Below the pieces are notes generated by a model. It worked only from the letters and a program-made list of their open reading frames with translations. It was not told the DNA's origin and searched no databases. A program made the position numbers and the translations under genes. Of a DNA stretch of 64,000 nt, positions 24,967-33,652 are shown in pieces; position 1 is the first letter of the stretch; each line of letters begins with the position of its first letter. This stretch comes from Convivina intestini (GTDB lineage: Bacteria; Bacillota; Bacilli; Lactobacillales; Lactobacillaceae): contig NZ_QEKT01000001.1 in the NCBI RefSeq assembly GCF_003096575.1, positions 130,102 through 194,101 on the forward strand, given 5' to 3'.

Positions 24967-26323
24967 AGTAAAAATCATTGACGCTGATACGACCACGGTG
25001 GTTAGTGCCTATTTCCGCCTACGTGGGAAGCACAGTTTCATGCTAGAATCGATGGGCCATCAAGCCGAATCATCCCGTTATTCGGTAATTGCTTTGGACC
25101 CAGTGCACGAATTTGAATCAACGGGACAGACGGTAGTCATTGACGGTCAAACCCAGACTACCGATGATCCACTGCAGGCCTTACAAGAACTGGTCGTTCA
25201 TCAGGATGAACCAATTGAAGGTTTGCCATTTCAAGGTGGGGCGATTGGCTATGTTGGTTTTGATACAATTGCCGTTTATGAAAAATTAGGGAAGCAGCCA
25301 GCTAATGACTTGAGCATGCCTGATACCCATCTTTTCTTATATGAAACCTTTGTCGTTTTTGATCATCAAGCTCAAACCATGACCCTTGTGGCCGATAATG
25401 TTTATTCTGGTCGGACGGATTTGGACCAGGTCATTGAAAACTTGGAAGTTAAGTTGCATCAGGTTAGTCCCGCTGAGGTCCTGCCAGTCCATTTGCATGA
25501 GCTAAAACCAAAATCTAATCTGACCTCGGAACAGTTTGAAGCGATTGTCGAACGGGCTAAGGAATTGATTACTGACGGAGATATGTTCCAAATCGTACCA
25601 TCGCAACGATTCTCTTTTGATTTCGTTGACCAACCCTTTGATTTTTATCGTCAATTACGACGGTCAAATCCATCCCCCTATATGTATTTTCTAGATTATG
25701 GTGATTACCAGATTATTGGGGCTTCACCAGAGAGTTTGGTAACGGTCCGCGGCGATGTCGTCACGACTAATCCGATTGCGGGCACCCGTAAACGCAGTGC
25801 TGATCCAATTGTTGACCAGCAAATGGCTGATGACTTGCTTAGCAATGAAAAGGAATTAGCTGAACATCGCATGCTAGTTGATCTGGGGCGCAATGATATT
25901 GGTAAGGTTAGTGAATATGGTTCCGTGCAGGTCACTCGTTTGCTGGATATTGAAAAATACCGTTATGTCATGCATTTGGTGTCCGAAGTCCAAGGGAAAT
26001 TAAAGGCCGATACACCAGCAATTGCCGCTTTAAAGGCAACTTTGCCGGCTGGTACCGTGTCGGGTGCGCCTAAGGTTCGTGCTTTGCAACGGTTGTATGA
26101 GATGGAACCTGTTAAACGCGGTGTTTACGCTGGTGCAGTTGGTTATTTGTCCCAGGATAATCAAATGGACTTTGCCATTGGTATTCGAACAATGATTGTC
26201 AAGGATAAGAAGGGTTACGTGCAAGCTGGTGCCGGAATTGTTTATGACTCAGTTGCGGCTAATGAATATCAAGAAACGCTTAATAAGGCCCGAGCCTTGT
26301 TGCATGTTGGAGGTTTATCATGA
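24959..26323 (+). CDS. trpE: Anthranilate synthase component I
   Basis: Makes anthranilate from chorismate using ammonia supplied by TrpG. It has 454 residues. The N-terminus contains LLES-like FMLESMGHQAESSRYSVIA, part of the Trp feedback site; the C-terminal chorismate-binding domain shows IGASPESLV, PIAGTRKRS, ELAEHRMLVDLGRNDIG and FAIGIRT. It overlaps trpA upstream and trpG downstream by four bases, giving coupled synthesis of the two subunits. Confidence 0.96.
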   Translation: MRKVKIIDADTTTVVSAYFRLRGKHSFMLESMGHQAESSRYSVIALDPVHEFESTGQTVVIDGQTQTTDDPLQALQELVVHQDEPIEGLPFQGGAIGYVGFDTIAVYEKLGKQPANDLSMPDTHLFLYETFVVFDHQAQTMTLVADNVYSGRTDLDQVIENLEVKLHQVSPAEVLPVHLHELKPKSNLTSEQFEAIVERAKELITDGDMFQIVPSQRFSFDFVDQPFDFYRQLRRSNPSPYMYFLDYGDYQIIGASPESLVTVRGDVVTTNPIAGTRKRSADPIVDQQMADDLLSNEKELAEHRMLVDLGRNDIGKVSEYGSVQVTRLLDIEKYRYVMHLVSEVQGKLKADTPAIAALKATLPAGTVSGAPKVRALQRLYEMEPVKRGVYAGAVGYLSQDNQMDFAIGIRTMIVKDKKGYVQAGAGIVYDSVAANEYQETLNKARALLHVGGLS

Positions 26324-26889
26324 TTTTACTGGTAGATAATTACGATTCTTTTACCTATAATTTGGCCCAAATTGTCGGTCAGTTAACGGAAGTTCAAGTA
26401 TTACGCAATGATGATCCAGAATTAGAGGCTGTTGCCCAACAGGCCGATGGGATTATTTTTTCGCCAGGTCCAGGTTCACCGGACCAAGCCGGCCAGATGG
26501 AAGCGCTGATTAAAGAACACGCCGAAGATAAACCGATGTTAGGCATTTGTCTGGGTCATCAAGCAATTGGCGAAGTCTTTGGCGGTCAGGTCGCCCATGC
26601 TCCTGAGATTCGTCACGGGAAGATGTCGCAGATGAAGACTAGTCAGTCTAAGTTGTTTGATGAAGCGCCAGATGTTGACATCATGCGTTATCATTCCTTG
26701 ATTGTTGATAAAGACCACTTGCCCGCTCATTTCAAAGTGACGGGCGTCGCCACTGATGATGGGGAAGTGATGGCTATTGAGCATGATAGCTTGCCAATTT
26801 ATGGGGTACAATTCCACCCAGAATCAATCGGCACACCAGCTGGTCAGGAAATGATTAAGCGTTTTGTGGCAGAGATTGAGGGGAAGTAA
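26320..26889 (+). CDS. trpG: Anthranilate synthase glutamine amidotransferase component II
   Basis: Class I glutamine amidotransferase giving ammonia to TrpE. It has 189 residues, with DNYDSFTYNL at residues 6-15, SPGPGSPDQAG, GICLGHQAIGEVFGG with the catalytic Cys near residue 77, and HPESIGTPAG with the catalytic His near residue 166. It is the last trp gene, followed directly by a terminator. A para-aminobenzoate role (PabA) is possible, as the two are often shared. Confidence 0.94.
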   Translation: MILLVDNYDSFTYNLAQIVGQLTEVQVLRNDDPELEAVAQQADGIIFSPGPGSPDQAGQMEALIKEHAEDKPMLGICLGHQAIGEVFGGQVAHAPEIRHGKMSQMKTSQSKLFDEAPDVDIMRYHSLIVDKDHLPAHFKVTGVATDDGEVMAIEHDSLPIYGVQFHPESIGTPAGQEMIKRFVAEIEGK

Positions 26890-26914
26890 AAACCAGCCGA
26901 GGGGCTGGTTTTTT
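26889..26914 (+). terminator. trp operon terminator
   Basis: Stem AACCAGCC / GGCTGGTT followed by Ts, directly after the trpG stop. Confidence 0.9.
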
Positions 26915-26967
26915 GGTTGGAAGGCATTTGAATAAATAAAATGAAATCAAAATTCGTATAATCCATT

Positions 26968-27549
26968 ATGGAAGTTAAAAACATGATTTTACACATTATT
27001 TTTAAGATATTCTATCTACCACCGTTACCATGGAGTGTTTTTAAATTACTCCATGGTGCTTCGTACTTATTAGGAGCTTTTGGCGTTATAATTGCAACTT
27101 TTACGTATACTAAAACGCAAAGACGAAATAATTTAGCGGATACAATATCTATTAAAAAATACACGATGGAAGTTAGTCGCTCTTTTTTAAATCAAATATC
27201 TGAATTAAAAATAATTCAACAGGATATCAATTTGGATTTAGAACACTTTGAAAAATCAAATAATTTTAAAAGGCCATTTAACAATAAAATATATACAATT
27301 CTAGTTGAAAAGAAGATATCACTGAGCCTAGAGCATGGTTTATTTTATTATTTTGAGTATTTGGATAATGTTATTAGTTCCATTTATTATCAGTTAGTAG
27401 ATGAAGCTATGATAGAAGAATTAATGAAAAATACAATTTTTGATATCATCAATGAGAACTATGAATTTTTTATTTTTCTTCAAGATAGTGGAAGGCTAAC
27501 TTTTTTAGCTAAAATATATAAACAGTGGCAAATGAAACAGATAAGTTAA
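26968..27549 (+). CDS. Unknown membrane-anchored protein
   Basis: A 193-residue AT-rich ORF that I do not recognise. One or two hydrophobic segments near residues 5-45 (FKIFYLPPLPW, then YLLGAFGVIIATFTY) are followed by a soluble, helical C-terminal part. A TATAAT (26957-26962) ends only five bases before ATG 26968 and there is no ribosome site, so the message may be leaderless or the start may be a later ATG such as 26983. Its low GC and position before the toxin-antitoxin and restriction genes fit acquired DNA. Confidence 0.55.
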   Translation: MEVKNMILHIIFKIFYLPPLPWSVFKLLHGASYLLGAFGVIIATFTYTKTQRRNNLADTISIKKYTMEVSRSFLNQISELKIIQQDINLDLEHFEKSNNFKRPFNNKIYTILVEKKISLSLEHGLFYYFEYLDNVISSIYYQLVDEAMIEELMKNTIFDIINENYEFFIFLQDSGRLTFLAKIYKQWQMKQIS

Positions 27550-27589
27550 TTAACTCGTGCTATAATTCAAGAAAAGAGGAGGTTATTAT

Positions 27590-27742
27590 ATGGTAAATAA
27601 TTCAACTCGTCAAAAGCAAATTGGCGCTAAGCTAAAAGAAAAAGATTTAGATAAAATGCTACAACAATTAAAGCGTCAAAATAAAATTGATCTTGAAAGG
27701 GTCAGTCTTTTAAACGGATTTCAGTACATGAAGCGTTCGTGA
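27590..27742 (+). CDS. Small unknown basic protein (50 aa)
   Basis: A 50-residue ORF with an excellent AGAGGAGGT ribosome site and a TATAAT at 27561-27566. It is highly charged (RQKQIGAKLKEKDLDKML) with a predicted helix and no membrane segment. A strong bidirectional terminator follows. I do not know its function; a small DNA- or RNA-binding protein or an antitoxin-like role is possible but unsupported. Confidence 0.55.
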   Translation: MVNNSTRQKQIGAKLKEKDLDKMLQQLKRQNKIDLERVSLLNGFQYMKRS

Positions 27743-27776
27743 AGAAAAGCTATTAATAAGTTATATTCCAGAAACT

Positions 27777-27824
27777 AAAAACAGCCCGTTGTCGGTATTT
27801 GATCGACAACGGGCTGTTTATTTT
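27777..27824. terminator. Strong bidirectional terminator
   Basis: Stem of about 15 perfect pairs, AACAGCCCGTTGTCG with CGACAACGGGCTGTT, flanked by A and T runs. It lies between the small plus-strand gene and the convergent toxin gene. Confidence 0.9.
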
Positions 27825-28124
27825 TTAATTGGTTATTTTTCGGTTAGACTGCACTGTGACTGTGGTGAACCTACAAGAGTAAATCGTAACGGTCTTTGCC
27901 GCTTTATTAACGGTGTATACCACGCGATGCTGACTATTAATCCGTCTAGAATAGAAGCCGGCAACAGGTGGTGTTAATTTTTCAAAAGAATGACTGGGTT
28001 GATAGGGATTATCCACTAGTACTTGCTTAATTTCCATAAAAGATTGGCAGAGAGGACTCTTTAAAATCTTTTTCAAGTCAGTTTTGGCGGATGATTTAAT
28101 TTCAACTTGCCAATTACTGCTCAT
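27825..28124 (-). CDS. yoeB: YoeB/Txe-family toxin
   Basis: A ribosome-dependent mRNA-cleaving toxin of about 99 residues. The family core is clear: FEKLTPPVAGFYSRRIN and QHRVVYTV, with the catalytic Arg/His region and the C-terminal IYSCRFTT (YoeB ends with a similar tyrosine-rich block). ATG 28124 overlaps the antitoxin stop and has GAG 7 bases upstream; longer in-frame starts exist within the antitoxin gene. It is coupled to the YefM-like antitoxin. Confidence 0.85.
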   Translation of the reverse strand: MSSNWQVEIKSSAKTDLKKILKSPLCQSFMEIKQVLVDNPYQPSHSFEKLTPPVAGFYSRRINSQHRVVYTVNKAAKTVTIYSCRFTTVTVQSNRKITN

Positions 28125-28377
28125 CATTAATCTCAGCAATCATTTGATCTAGATTAATTGATTCGTCTTGTTCACGATTGAGTGTATCTTGTAGCTGACC
28201 ATTTAAAATCAATGCCATGGTCTCTTGCATAGCGTCGTAGTCAGCCTTACCCATTAGTACCGCACTACGAGAATCATCTGAACCGGCAATAATAATCGGC
28301 TGAGAATCTTGATTTGTATCCTTAATGAGTGAAAAAAGATTAGTGCGTGCTTTCGTAGGATTGATAATTTTCTCCAT
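28114..28377 (-). CDS. yefM: YefM/Phd-family antitoxin
   Basis: An 87-residue antitoxin. The N-terminal DNA-binding Phd/YefM fold is seen as NPTKARTNLFSLIKDTNQDSQPIIIAG and AVLMGKADYDAMQETMALI; the acidic C-terminus (NLDQMIAEINDEQ) would wrap the toxin. It precedes and overlaps the toxin gene. A direct repeat in the promoter is a candidate autoregulatory operator. Confidence 0.88.
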   Translation of the reverse strand: MEKIINPTKARTNLFSLIKDTNQDSQPIIIAGSDDSRSAVLMGKADYDAMQETMALILNGQLQDTLNREQDESINLDQMIAEINDEQ

Positions 28378-28400
28378 AGTGATACCTCGCTTATGTTTTT

Positions 28401-28430
28401 ATTATGTACGTACGGGATAATGTACGTCAA
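28401..28430 (-). promoter_or_regulatory. yefM-yoeB promoter and candidate operator
   Basis: Minus-strand TTGACG (28430-28425) and CATAAT (28406-28401) with an 18-base spacer. On the plus strand ATTATGTACGT (28401-28411) and ATAATGTACGT (28417-28427) form a direct repeat with a 16-base period covering the promoter, which suits antitoxin binding. Confidence 0.6.
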
Positions 28431-28532
28431 TTTTTTTAGTGATACTGTATGTTATGGATAGTGACAAATACCTGTTGAAAACAGATATACTACTAATAAG
28501 TAATATTACGTAAAAGAGTGGAAGAATAATTA

Positions 28533-30629
28533 ATGAATAATTTAAATTTACCAATTTTTCAAAAAAATGATGTAAATATCGCAACTGAAGTTTCTTTAGT
28601 ATGGTCAATTGCCAATACTTTACGGGGTGCCTATCGTGCTGACAAATATCGTGATGTCATTATTCCTATGTTTGTGCTTGCTCGCTTGGAAGCAGCTTTA
28701 CTGCCCACTAAAGATGCAGTATTGACAGCCTATGATAAGGATAAGAATACACCAAGACAAATATTAGAGCATATCTCGGGCTACAAGTACTACAATACAA
28801 GTCGCTTTACCCTAACCAATCTTTTGGGCGATCCAGATAACATTAGGACTAATTTTGAAAGTTATTTAGAGGGCTACTCACCACGAGTTCAAGATATCTT
28901 AAAAAATCTAAAATTTTCTGAACAGATTGCAACCCTTAGTGATAAAGGACGTCTATATGGCGTGATTAAGAAGTTTTCTGAGTTAGTTCCTAAATTGTCA
29001 CCCAGTGCTGTGGATACAATTAAAATGGGTTACATGTTTGAAGATATTATCCGCCGCTTTTCTGAAAATGAGGAAGCTGGTTCCCATTACACGCCTCGTG
29101 AAGTAATTGGCTTGATGGTTAACCTACTCTTAGCTGGCGCTAATAATGATTTGTTTAGGGATAACAAAGAAATTAAAATTTTAGATGTGGCGGCCGGTAC
29201 AGGTGGAATGTTGGCTACTAGTAAGTCATACATTGAACAATTAAATAATAAGGTAAATATTCGGTTGTTTGGGCAAGAATACCTCGATGAAACCTATGGT
29301 ATTGGTAAGGCGGATATGTTAATTCGTCAGGATGATTCTGATAATTTCGTGAATGTTGACACACTTAAAGATCCCGATCCATTTCAAGATATTGATATGA
29401 GCTTTGTAATTGCTAATCCACCATTTGGTCAAAGTTGGGGTGGTAAGGATGCCGATGACGGAGTTGAAGCAGCGGTTAAAAAGGACCATGAATTATGGGT
29501 GGCCACTGACGGACGAGAAGGCCGCTTTGTTGATACGCCAACCAGTGGGGATGCACAATGGTTGTTCCATTTGCATGCCCTGAAAAAATTAGATAAAACG
29601 GGTCGTGCGGCGATTATTTCTAATGGTTCACCACTATTTTCAGGTGGTACAACTTCTGGTGAGAGTCAGATACGGCGTTATATTTTAGAAAATGATTTGT
29701 TAGAAACAATTGTTGCCCTACCCGGTCAGTTCTTTTATAACACTGGTATTTCAATTTATATCTGGCTTTACAATAAAAACAAACCAGCTGAACGTCAAAA
29801 TAAGGTGCAATTCATCGATGCGACCAATGAATTTGTACCCTTACGCAAGTCATTGGGACAAAAGCGGCGTGAATTATCGGATGAAAATATTGCTGATATT
29901 GTTAAGTGGTATCAAGCTAATACTGAAAATAAACATGTCAAAATTTTTGATACAAATGAATTTGTGTATAAAGAGTATACAGTTATGCAGCCCTTGCAAC
30001 GACGTGGTGCCATTAATGATGAAACAATTGAAAATGTGAAAGGTATCCAGTTCTTTACCAAGCTTTTTGATGAAGTCAAATATAACGAATTGATGGAAAT
30101 TGAACCACGCAATGCTAAGCAAGAAAAGACGGTGCGCAAGTTAGAAGACGGTAAAGCAATGCAGCAAGCTCTGATTGCAACGTTTCAAGAAGCTAAATCT
30201 GAAAAAACTTATGATGACTTTGAAGAGTTTTCGGCTATGCTCCAAACGCTCTTGTCAGACTTTAAATTAACGCCAGCTAACCGTAACGCAATGGCCTTGG
30301 CTATGAGTGAAATGGATAAAACGGCTAAAGTCATTACGACTAAGAAAAAAGATAAGATGGGTGAAATTGCGGATGGAGTTGTCTATGATAAGACGACCAA
30401 GGATACAGAAATTATCAAATTATCTGAAAACGTTGATGAATATTTTGAACGCGAAGTATATCCGCATGTGCCGGATGCCCATTATTGGGATGAAAATAAA
30501 ACTGGTGCTGAAATTCCATTTACTCGTTACTTTTATGAGTATAAGGCCCCCGAAAAAGCAGAAGTCCTTCTAAAGGAATTCCAAGACTTGGAAGCTCAAT
30601 TGCAAACGTTACTGGAGGAATTGAAATGA
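28533..30629 (+). CDS. hsdM: Type I restriction system methyltransferase subunit
   Basis: The M subunit of a type I restriction-modification complex; it makes N6-methyladenine at sites chosen by HsdS. It has 698 residues. An N-terminal helical domain (about 10-150) is followed by the methyltransferase domain, with SAM motif DVAAGTGGM near residue 216 and catalytic NPPFG near residue 295. The C-terminal 200 residues are charged and helical. It overlaps hsdS by four bases and heads an hsdM-hsdS-two unknowns-hsdR operon. Confidence 0.95.
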   Translation: MNNLNLPIFQKNDVNIATEVSLVWSIANTLRGAYRADKYRDVIIPMFVLARLEAALLPTKDAVLTAYDKDKNTPRQILEHISGYKYYNTSRFTLTNLLGDPDNIRTNFESYLEGYSPRVQDILKNLKFSEQIATLSDKGRLYGVIKKFSELVPKLSPSAVDTIKMGYMFEDIIRRFSENEEAGSHYTPREVIGLMVNLLLAGANNDLFRDNKEIKILDVAAGTGGMLATSKSYIEQLNNKVNIRLFGQEYLDETYGIGKADMLIRQDDSDNFVNVDTLKDPDPFQDIDMSFVIANPPFGQSWGGKDADDGVEAAVKKDHELWVATDGREGRFVDTPTSGDAQWLFHLHALKKLDKTGRAAIISNGSPLFSGGTTSGESQIRRYILENDLLETIVALPGQFFYNTGISIYIWLYNKNKPAERQNKVQFIDATNEFVPLRKSLGQKRRELSDENIADIVKWYQANTENKHVKIFDTNEFVYKEYTVMQPLQRRGAINDETIENVKGIQFFTKLFDEVKYNELMEIEPRNAKQEKTVRKLEDGKAMQQALIATFQEAKSEKTYDDFEEFSAMLQTLLSDFKLTPANRNAMALAMSEMDKTAKVITTKKKDKMGEIADGVVYDKTTKDTEIIKLSENVDEYFEREVYPHVPDAHYWDENKTGAEIPFTRYFYEYKAPEKAEVLLKEFQDLEAQLQTLLEELK

Positions 30630-31891
30630 CAAAGTCAATGAAACCTAGTGGTGTTGAATGGATTGGTGAAATTCCTAGTGATTGGGAAATTACTAAAATT
30701 AAATATTTTACCTATATGAAAGGCCGTATAGGATGGCAAGGATTAAAGGCAGAAGAATTTACAGAAAAAGGACCGTATCTAGTTACGGGAACAGACTTTA
30801 AAAATGGCCGTGTTAATTGGGATACTTCCTATCATATTTCAAATATAAGATATGATGAAGCTCCCGAAATACAGTTAAAGAAAGGAGATTTACTAGTTAC
30901 TAAAGATGGTACAGTAGGAAAACTAGCATTTATTGATATTTTGCCCAATAAGGCTTCTTTAAATAGCCATTTATTAGTAATGCGTCCTTTGCACAATAGG
31001 TATATAAATTTGTTTTTATATTATGTGTTGAGTTCACTTGAATTTGAAAATTATTTTTCATTAGTTTCTAGTGGTAGTACTATGAGTTCTCTTTCTCAAG
31101 AAAAAATGGGGGAATTTAGATTTGCTTTACCAAGTCTAAAAGAGCAAGAGAAGATAGTTTCGTTTCTAGACGAAAAAATATCAAAACTTGATGAAGCTAA
31201 ACGCTTACTAAATGAACAAATTGAGAAGTTGAAAGAATATCGTAAGAGCGTGATTTATCAAGCTGTCACAAAGGGATTAGATCCAACAGTTGAGATGAAA
31301 GATTCTGGCGTTGAGTGGATTGGTGAGGTGCCGAAGGGGTGGGAGGTAAAAAGATTTAAATATCTTTATGAAAATGCTAATACAGGTATATCCATTACAA
31401 AAAATGATTGGGATAAAAATGGAAATCAGTTAATTTATACAGCTGGTCAATTACCAATTAAGGGGGATTTTAAATTTTTTCCCAATAATAAATTGACTAC
31501 AAATCTTGATATTTTAGTTGCAAGAAATGGTGCGGGATCAATCCAAATTCCAAAAAACAACTCTTTGTATACAGATCATGTAATTAGATTTAGTCTTTTA
31601 TCTTCTGTAAACCGATTATTTACATTCTATGTATTAAAAGTTGGAATGGAAAAGATTGTCTCAGAACAAATCGATGTTTCACTTAAAACTTTAAACAAAT
31701 CTGAATGGGATGGGTTAAAAATGGCGGTTCCCAGTAGTGAGGAACAAATTAGTATTGTCGATAATTTGACTAGGAAAATTTGTATAGTCGATAGAATTAT
31801 ACGAAATAAAGAATTGCAAGTTACGGTACTTACTAGGCAAAAAAACACCTTAATCTATAGCTATGTTACGGGAAAAAAGCAGGTGAAATAA
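30626..31891 (+). CDS. hsdS: Type I restriction system specificity subunit
   Basis: The S subunit sets the DNA recognition sequence. It has 421 residues with two target-recognition domains in the usual circular arrangement: each half starts SGVEWIGE.P..WE (near residues 8 and 226), and the conserved coiled-coil spacer SFLDEKISKLDEAKRLL with EQIEKLKEYRKSVI lies near residues 180-215. The recognition domains differ and cannot be assigned a sequence by eye. It is coupled to hsdM by ATGA. Confidence 0.93.
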   Translation: MTKSMKPSGVEWIGEIPSDWEITKIKYFTYMKGRIGWQGLKAEEFTEKGPYLVTGTDFKNGRVNWDTSYHISNIRYDEAPEIQLKKGDLLVTKDGTVGKLAFIDILPNKASLNSHLLVMRPLHNRYINLFLYYVLSSLEFENYFSLVSSGSTMSSLSQEKMGEFRFALPSLKEQEKIVSFLDEKISKLDEAKRLLNEQIEKLKEYRKSVIYQAVTKGLDPTVEMKDSGVEWIGEVPKGWEVKRFKYLYENANTGISITKNDWDKNGNQLIYTAGQLPIKGDFKFFPNNKLTTNLDILVARNGAGSIQIPKNNSLYTDHVIRFSLLSSVNRLFTFYVLKVGMEKIVSEQIDVSLKTLNKSEWDGLKMAVPSSEEQISIVDNLTRKICIVDRIIRNKELQVTVLTRQKNTLIYSYVTGKKQVK

Positions 31892-32595
31892 TGTTTTTTG
31901 GAACAAAATGGAGTTTTAAATTTTCGTATTTTTGGACTTCAATGATTCCAGCGTATATTATCTTCATTCTACGAATTTTTTCGGAGTTAAGTGACACTGT
32001 ACTAAAAATATATTGGCCGATTGGATCCCAAAGAACTATATTTATTTTACGGGAGTTACAGTGGGTAGTACTGTACATTTTTACTATAATATCTGTGATA
32101 TCTATATTTGTTTTGTTTCACTTTATAAAGATAAAAAGAAATAAAATTAAAGCTACACGAATTATAGAAATTAATTTTAATGATTTTGATAAAACACCTT
32201 ATAAAAATGGACAATCTAATATTTTATGTGTAGAAACTCATGGGTTTTATAAAGTGAACCCTAATTTAATAGGTTACCTATTAGGTACAGTATTTAGTTC
32301 AGGAACTCTTTCTTTTTCATGGTCTAATTCAATTTTAATTAAAATTTTGATTTTTTTTATTGTTCAATTATTAATTTGGCTGTATGTAATGAATAGTAGT
32401 GATGCCGTACCAAATATCATTTTGGTACTAATGAAACAAGATACTATAGTAATAGAAGATAAGTATTGGATATTAATGAATCGGAAAGATCTTATGTATC
32501 GATTAACAGGTATAAAAAGAATTGTCCCGTTTGCATCCACGGATACAAGAAATCGTTTATATGTGGTACAGGAGAATAATAATGCAAAAGATTAA
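31891..32595 (+). CDS. Four-helix membrane protein inside the hsd operon (KwaA-like candidate)
   Basis: A 234-residue AT-rich protein with four hydrophobic segments (about residues 14-34, 55-80, 120-140 and 144-165) and a soluble C-terminus with IVIEDKYWILMNRKDLMYRL. It starts on the last base of the hsdS stop and has no typical restriction function. A four-helix membrane protein followed by a soluble partner matches the layout of the Kiwa defence system (KwaA, KwaB). The assignment rests on architecture, size and context, not on alignment. Confidence 0.5.
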   Translation: MFFGTKWSFKFSYFWTSMIPAYIIFILRIFSELSDTVLKIYWPIGSQRTIFILRELQWVVLYIFTIISVISIFVLFHFIKIKRNKIKATRIIEINFNDFDKTPYKNGQSNILCVETHGFYKVNPNLIGYLLGTVFSSGTLSFSWSNSILIKILIFFIVQLLIWLYVMNSSDAVPNIILVLMKQDTIVIEDKYWILMNRKDLMYRLTGIKRIVPFASTDTRNRLYVVQENNNAKD

Positions 32596-33625
32596 AAATA
32601 TTTTTTTAGTTGCATGGAAAAGTAGAAATTTTTTTGACAATCATGAAGACCCTATTGGTAGTGTTCAATTACCTGAACAAAATGATGAATTTGATTCTGT
32701 ATGGAATGATACAAAATTTGGAGAATATACTTCTTTTGAAGAAGCTCAAAGTAAGCTTGGGAGATTTAGTGGAGGTATTATTAAGGAAGCTACTCCATAT
32801 CAAATCAATATTAGTCAGCGGGAAGAAACATTTTTTCAAGAAGAATTTAATTTATTAACTGATATAAAAAAAGTTACCAGTTTATCAACCCCTAGTGGAG
32901 AAAAATTAAATTCTACGGGTGATTTGGATGGATATCGATTTTATGTTATTGAATCACAAAATGATAAAGGAATAACTGTATATCATTTTGCCAGATTTAT
33001 TCCTAGATACCATGTATTAAAAAATAAAAATTTATTACAGACACAACCTGTGCAGTATCCAGATGTTATAAATCCCAATAGGTCATCTTTTTCTTTAGAA
33101 GATTTAATTTTAATAGAACCGTTAATTTTTGCGTCCGCAATCTACAATGAAGAAGCTGATACACCAACAATACAGTTGTTTGTACACAATCCGAGTTCCT
33201 ACGAAAAAGCATTTAATTTAAAAGATTCTTATTTTAAATACGCGAAGAGTAAATTTAAACAATTTGCTGACTCGAATCCAGATAAAAAAAGAACAATTTC
33301 TATTGATAACATTCCTGTTAGTTGGGACAATAATCAATTTAATCCAGATGAATTTTTCAACAATAAAAATGTAAATATTGCTAAAAAATTTGCGAGAGAT
33401 ATTGATGACGATAAACAATATCCTATTGAAAATATAGTCAAAGCTAATAATAAGTTACAAAGTAGTTTAAAAAACATGCATAGGCCACTTAAAGTTTCAT
33501 ATGATAAAAATCAAAAGCCAGTTGAATTATATGTGTCCGAAGAATCTGTAGGAACATTAGCAGCAATTTTAGATGGTCAAATTTGGACAAATGAAATTCA
33601 CGAAGAAACACAAGCAAATCTTTAA
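32582..33625 (+). CDS. Soluble protein inside the hsd operon (KwaB/DUF4868-like candidate)
   Basis: A 347-residue AT-rich soluble protein. ATG 32582 is chosen for its AGGAG site; it overlaps the membrane-protein gene by 14 bases. The C-terminal half (about 170-340) has a strand-helix layout similar to DUF4868/KwaB: LILIEPLIFASAIYNEE, TIQLFVHNPSSYEKAF, then a charged helical region and a final VGTLAAILDGQIWTNEI. Together with the four-helix protein before it, this suggests a Kiwa-type membrane-associated anti-phage pair hosted in the restriction operon. No catalytic motif is visible. Confidence 0.5.
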   Translation: MQKIKNIFLVAWKSRNFFDNHEDPIGSVQLPEQNDEFDSVWNDTKFGEYTSFEEAQSKLGRFSGGIIKEATPYQINISQREETFFQEEFNLLTDIKKVTSLSTPSGEKLNSTGDLDGYRFYVIESQNDKGITVYHFARFIPRYHVLKNKNLLQTQPVQYPDVINPNRSSFSLEDLILIEPLIFASAIYNEEADTPTIQLFVHNPSSYEKAFNLKDSYFKYAKSKFKQFADSNPDKKRTISIDNIPVSWDNNQFNPDEFFNNKNVNIAKKFARDIDDDKQYPIENIVKANNKLQSSLKNMHRPLKVSYDKNQKPVELYVSEESVGTLAAILDGQIWTNEIHEETQANL

Positions 33626-33652
33626 GATAATAGATCTATGGAGGAGGATTAC

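Noticed and set aside
27590-28377. The 50-residue small protein as a third toxin-antitoxin partner
   Set aside because: It is on the opposite strand, separated by a strong terminator from a complete YefM/YoeB pair, and shows no antitoxin motif.
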